From positions 1 to 8,064 of the forward strand of contig CADCPU010000404.1 in the NCBI GenBank assembly GCA_902803365.1: DNA of 8,064 bases. The letters run 5' to 3'. Shown in pieces: positions 5,711 through 8,064 of this stretch. Under the pieces are notes generated by a model that was not told the origin of the DNA, made no database searches, and saw only the letters and a list, made by a program, of their open reading frames with translations. Each line of letters opens with the position of its first letter. The stretch's first letter is position 1. Origin of the DNA: Oscillospiraceae bacterium. Its GTDB lineage: Bacteria; Bacillota_A; Clostridia; Saccharofermentanales; Saccharofermentanaceae. The translations under genes and the position numbers were made by a program.

Positions 5711-6307
5711 ATGTTAATACAGATAAGTTCGGGACAAGGTCCCATAGAATGTTCGATCGGAGTCGAGAAGTTCTGCACTTCCCTCCTCGCCGAATTTCCG
5801 GGCAGCAGGATCGTATCCGTAAACAAGGATCATTCGGGCAACGGTTATAAATCGGCAATAATGGAATTTGAAGGAGACGTAGCCTTCCTTGAAGGTACGA
5901 TACTCTGGATATGCAAGAGCCCGGTAAGACCCGACCACAAGCGTAAGAACTGGTTTCTAACGGTCGACGTTCTTAACGAGCGCGACGACGATCTTACTTT
6001 TGATATGGCAGACGTTAAGTTCGAGACTATGCACTGCGGAGGCAAAGGCGGTCAGAACGTAAACAAGGTCGAGTCCGGCGTTCGCATTAGACACATCCCT
6101 ACCGGGATAATCCTCGAATGCACCGAAGAGCGAAGCCAGTATCAGAACAAGCAGCGTGCGATAAGAAGACTTCGCGCCGTGCTCGAAGCTGCGGAACTCG
6201 AAGGCGCGGCTCAATCAGTCCGCGATGCAAGGAGCAAGCACACGCAGATCGTAAGGGGCAATCCGATAAGGACATACGAGGGCAAGGATTTCAGGTTAAA
6301 GAAGTAA
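5711..6307 (+). CDS. prfH: Peptide chain release factor homologue PrfH (rescue of decoding-centre-damaged ribosomes)
   Basis: PrfH is a class-I release-factor relative. It releases the nascent chain from 70S ribosomes whose 16S rRNA is cleaved in the decoding centre, allowing subunit separation and repair by RtcB2. The 198-residue length is normal and much shorter than RF1/RF2. The catalytic GGQ is at 113-115 in CGGKGGQNVNKVESGVRI, followed by the typical HIPTGIILECTEERSQYQNK segment. Residues 1-100 replace the codon-recognition domain and lack an obvious PxT or SPF tripeptide loop. The C-terminus is basic (IRTYEGKDFRLKK). The Shine-Dalgarno TAAGGAG (5699-5705) overlaps the rtcB stop codon and lies 5 nt before the ATG, so the two genes are tightly co-translated. 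No T-tract terminator follows; a long hairpin lies downstream at 6323-6367. Confidence 0.95.
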   Translation: MLIQISSGQGPIECSIGVEKFCTSLLAEFPGSRIVSVNKDHSGNGYKSAIMEFEGDVAFLEGTILWICKSPVRPDHKRKNWFLTVDVLNERDDDLTFDMADVKFETMHCGGKGGQNVNKVESGVRIRHIPTGIILECTEERSQYQNKQRAIRRLRAVLEAAELEGAAQSVRDARSKHTQIVRGNPIRTYEGKDFRLKK

Positions 6308-6322
6308 CCGGGCTTTGAATAT

Positions 6323-6367
6323 CGATTACCGTACAGATGGAGATAATCTTCATTTATACGGTAATCG
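6323..6367. repeat. 45-nt hairpin-forming inverted repeat between convergent genes
   Basis: The 11-mer CGATTACCGTA (6323-6333) is perfectly mirrored by TACGGTAATCG (6357-6367). Between them ATGGAG (6337-6342) can pair with CTTCAT (6348-6353), with one G-U, around a 5-nt loop; only a 3x3 internal mismatch separates the two stems. The hairpin sits between the ends of prfH and the YcxB-like gene. Neither side has a T-tract, so it is not a standard intrinsic terminator. It may stabilise mRNA 3' ends, block the convergent polymerases, or be a remnant repeat element. Confidence 0.7.
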
Positions 6368-6381
6368 GCATTAAACCTTCT

Positions 6382-6915
6382 TCATCCCTGCACGATATCA
6401 AGTTCGATCTTGTTCTCTCGGATAAAATCCCTGACCTTGGACTCGAACTCGGCCGGCATGGCGATAAGTACACCTTTGTTGTCATTCGGGATAAAGTACA
6501 TTCCCTCTTTGATGATCAGGAGGCACTGGCAGGCATCCCACTTAAATTCGGTGATCTGAGCGGAGCCGTCATCGTACTTGAGACCTTCCTCGCTGAAGAT
6601 GTATTTGACGTGGCGATCTGAAGATTGATTCTTCTTAAGCGCGGTCAACATCTTTACGTAGAATAAAGTTACCATAACAAACGTAACGACAACACCGCCA
6701 AGCGCGAGGATGAGGATATCTGTCTTGTTATATGCGAAAAGATACAGAATAACTGCCACAGCCCAAACAACGCAAAGGATGATGAGGACAGGATAGATAA
6801 TGAACATGTCCCTCAAGGGCTTTCTCGGGTTCTTCACCAGGACGCCGCCCATGTTGCTGACGTTGATGAATTCCTTTGAATATGCTTTAGATATGTGACG
6901 TGATTCTATTTCCAT
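6382..6915 (-). CDS. Two-TM membrane protein with YcxB-like C-terminal domain
   Basis: A 177-residue protein. Residues 1-35 are cytoplasmic and charged. Two hydrophobic helices lie at about 37-61 and 66-88, separated by a short polar turn (AYNKTD). Residues about 100-175 form a soluble beta-rich domain, with VKYIFSEEGLKYDDGSAQITEFKWDACQCLLIIKEGMYFIPNDNKGVLI matching the YcxB-like pattern in segments. The family is common in Bacillota and has no firm function. The start at 6915 is chosen over 6954 because GGAGG (6925-6929) lies 9 nt upstream. It has a candidate promoter of its own, but may also be read from the metallophosphoesterase gene 47 nt upstream. Confidence 0.75.
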   Translation of the reverse strand: MEIESRHISKAYSKEFINVSNMGGVLVKNPRKPLRDMFIIYPVLIILCVVWAVAVILYLFAYNKTDILILALGGVVVTFVMVTLFYVKMLTALKKNQSSDRHVKYIFSEEGLKYDDGSAQITEFKWDACQCLLIIKEGMYFIPNDNKGVLIAMPAEFESKVRDFIRENKIELDIVQG

Positions 6916-6945
6916 TATAGTTAACCTCCTGATAGTACAGAAGGT

Positions 6946-6976
6946 ATTATACACTATGTTCCTTAAATCTCCTCAA
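6946..6976 (-). promoter_or_regulatory. Possible promoter of the YcxB-like gene
   Basis: On the minus strand TTGAGG (6971-6976) and a perfect TATAAT (6946-6951) are 19 nt apart. The -35 lies inside the last codons of the metallophosphoesterase gene. The spacing is longer than ideal, but the -10 is strong. This would allow the last gene to be expressed apart from the two before it. Confidence 0.45.
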
Positions 6977-7652
6977 TAGTATTAAACAGCAGGTTCCACG
7001 GCCCGATCTCCATATCTTCATGATAGTGGCCGAAGTACCACTTCTTGAACTGAAGTCCTTTATCTTCCGTCAGGTAATCGAAAAAGCGATTGAGCCTGTC
7101 CTCTGTATAAAACTTTATAAGCCCGAGCTCAGAGAGAGCCCTTCTCGGACAGCAGTGAGAGATGACATAATCGACCTTATATCCGCAGGCTTCAAGATTC
7201 CTCTCTGCTTCCTTAAGTTCCGCCTCGCTCGGAAGTTCTTCAGGCCACCAGTCAATTCCCGCTTGCCTCCATATACGGTCATGTGAAGTCGCGCCTCCGA
7301 AGGTAAAGAACGTCCTGCCTCCGAAGTCATAGACCTGACCTCTCATAAGATGATATACGGAGTCTCTTATGCGATGTACCTTGCCGCCGTGGAACTCCTC
7401 TACAGGGAACGTATTAAGGAGCGGAAAATTCTCATGATTGCCGTCAACAAACAATGTCGTGAAGTTCCTGGAATCATAAGCATCCAGGACATACTTGTCA
7501 CCGGTGCCGTTATCCCACACGCCGCCAAAATCACCCGCGATTATAAGAAGATCATCCTTGGTCAGTTCCTTCTGAATTGGGAACTTCTTCGTGTTGATCT
7601 TCTCCCAGCTTAATGAAGCATGCGTATCGCCCGTAATAAAGATCCTGAACAT
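6963..7652 (-). CDS. Calcineurin-like metallophosphoesterase
   Basis: A 229-residue soluble protein with the full set of dinuclear-metal motifs of the calcineurin-like phosphoesterase fold: GDTH (D9, H11), GDFGG (D41), GNHE (N72, H73), SHCCP (H166) and GHYH (H209, H211). Such enzymes hydrolyse phosphomonoesters or phosphodiesters using Mn2+, Fe2+ or similar metals. The sequence does not tell the substrate, which could be a nucleotide, protein phosphate or nucleic acid end. No signal peptide or membrane segment is present. The start ATG is preceded by AAGGGG, 6 nt upstream. It follows the AAA+ ATPase gene by 28 nt in the same direction, so the two are probably co-transcribed. A functional link to that ATPase is only suggested by position. 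Confidence 0.92.
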   Translation of the reverse strand: MFRIFITGDTHASLSWEKINTKKFPIQKELTKDDLLIIAGDFGGVWDNGTGDKYVLDAYDSRNFTTLFVDGNHENFPLLNTFPVEEFHGGKVHRIRDSVYHLMRGQVYDFGGRTFFTFGGATSHDRIWRQAGIDWWPEELPSEAELKEAERNLEACGYKVDYVISHCCPRRALSELGLIKFYTEDRLNRFFDYLTEDKGLQFKKWYFGHYHEDMEIGPWNLLFNTIEEI

Positions 7653-7680
7653 AGATTTCCCCTTCTTTCGTTAAGTTCGA

Positions 7681-8064
7681 TCATACCACAAATCCGTATG
7701 TCTTCTTATCCGACTTAAGCTTAGCCGGAACCTCGATGTCGACTACCTTCAGCGTCTTAAGGTCAGCGTCCGTGAGCTTATCAACATCCATCTTAATAAG
7801 CCTGTCAGCCTGCTTCATGCGCGCCTTCTCGATGATATTTCTTACATATCTGCCGTTACCGAAGTCTTCCTCCGTGATCGCATTATCGAAAATAGTCTTA
7901 AGCTTCACCCTGGCCTCGTCTTCGATCTTCATCTTATATCTGCCCGCGATGATATCAGCTATATCGCAAAGTTGCTCTGCCGTGTAATCTTCGAACGGAA
8001 CATGGAATGCGATCCTGGATGAAAGGCCCGGATTCTTCCCGAGGAAACCTTCCATCTTATCAGG
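7681..8064 (-). CDS. AAA+ ATPase of the CbbX/SpoVK type, C-terminal part (5' end outside window)
   Basis: The visible 127 C-terminal residues begin PDKMEGFLGKNPGLSSRI, the segment that in CbbX/SpoVK-type AAA+ proteins follows the Walker B region and carries the conserved NPGLxSR. FEDYTAEQLCDIA and the lid helices follow, with a sensor-2 type motif GNGRYVRNIIEKA. The last 40 residues (VDKLTDADLKTLKVVDIEV onward) form a short tail ending in GFVV. Walker A and B would lie beyond the right edge. These proteins are hexameric ATPases that remodel protein partners; in Bacillota they occur as SpoVK and as domains of larger multi-AAA proteins, and this fragment cannot separate the two. It precedes the metallophosphoesterase gene by 28 nt. 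Confidence 0.85.
   Translation of the reverse strand, partial: PDKMEGFLGKNPGLSSRIAFHVPFEDYTAEQLCDIADIIAGRYKMKIEDEARVKLKTIFDNAITEEDFGNGRYVRNIIEKARMKQADRLIKMDVDKLTDADLKTLKVVDIEVPAKLKSDKKTYGFVV

Noticed and set aside
6308..6322. Intrinsic terminator right after prfH based on CCGGGCTTT
   Set aside because: Only one half of a typical stem is present and no paired arm precedes it.

Overview
The window looks like chromosomal DNA of a Bacillota bacterium, most likely a member of the Clostridia. The evidence is the gene content: a BceR/GraR-type response regulator, a YitT-family membrane protein, a DUF951 zinc-ribbon-like protein, a 7TM HD-GYP protein and a SpoVK/CbbX-like AAA+ ATPase. Strong purine-rich Shine-Dalgarno sites and moderate GC content agree with this. 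No genus can be named from the sequence. Nothing suggests a prophage, insertion sequence, tRNA, rRNA or CRISPR array.

Layout. (1) Bases 1-440, minus: the receiver part of a response regulator, cut by the window edge. (2) 545-1453, plus: a two-part protein with an unknown helical N-terminus, an acidic Gly/Ser linker and a C-terminal VOC (glyoxalase-like) domain, transcribed divergently from the regulator. (3) 4266-1498, minus: a compact operon of a 7TM-PAS-like-HD-GYP protein (probable cyclic-di-GMP phosphodiesterase), DUF951 and a YitT-family protein. (4) 4370-6307, plus: a strong sigma-A-type promoter, a 24-codon leader ORF with an unusually strong Shine-Dalgarno, an intrinsic terminator, then rtcB and prfH. 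(5) 8064-6382, minus: the end of an AAA+ ATPase, a metallophosphoesterase and a two-TM protein with a YcxB-like C-terminus. Regions 4 and 5 converge on a 45-nt hairpin-forming inverted repeat.

The most interesting part is region 4. RtcB (RNA 3'-phosphate/5'-OH ligase) and PrfH (release-factor homologue) form a known pair. PrfH releases ribosomes cleaved in the 16S decoding centre, and the associated RtcB (RtcB2 type) reseals the rRNA. Here the pair sits behind what looks like a translation-dependent transcription attenuator: a leader ORF with a 9-nt perfect anti-SD match, a terminator, and an alternative fold that would sequester the terminator's 5' arm. The leader also carries TGAAGTCG, identical to the universal decoding-centre strand (16S 1490-1497) that ribotoxins cut. 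I propose, as inference only, that the leader senses failing translation and so switches on ribosome repair. I do not recall a description of such a leader for rtcB-prfH.
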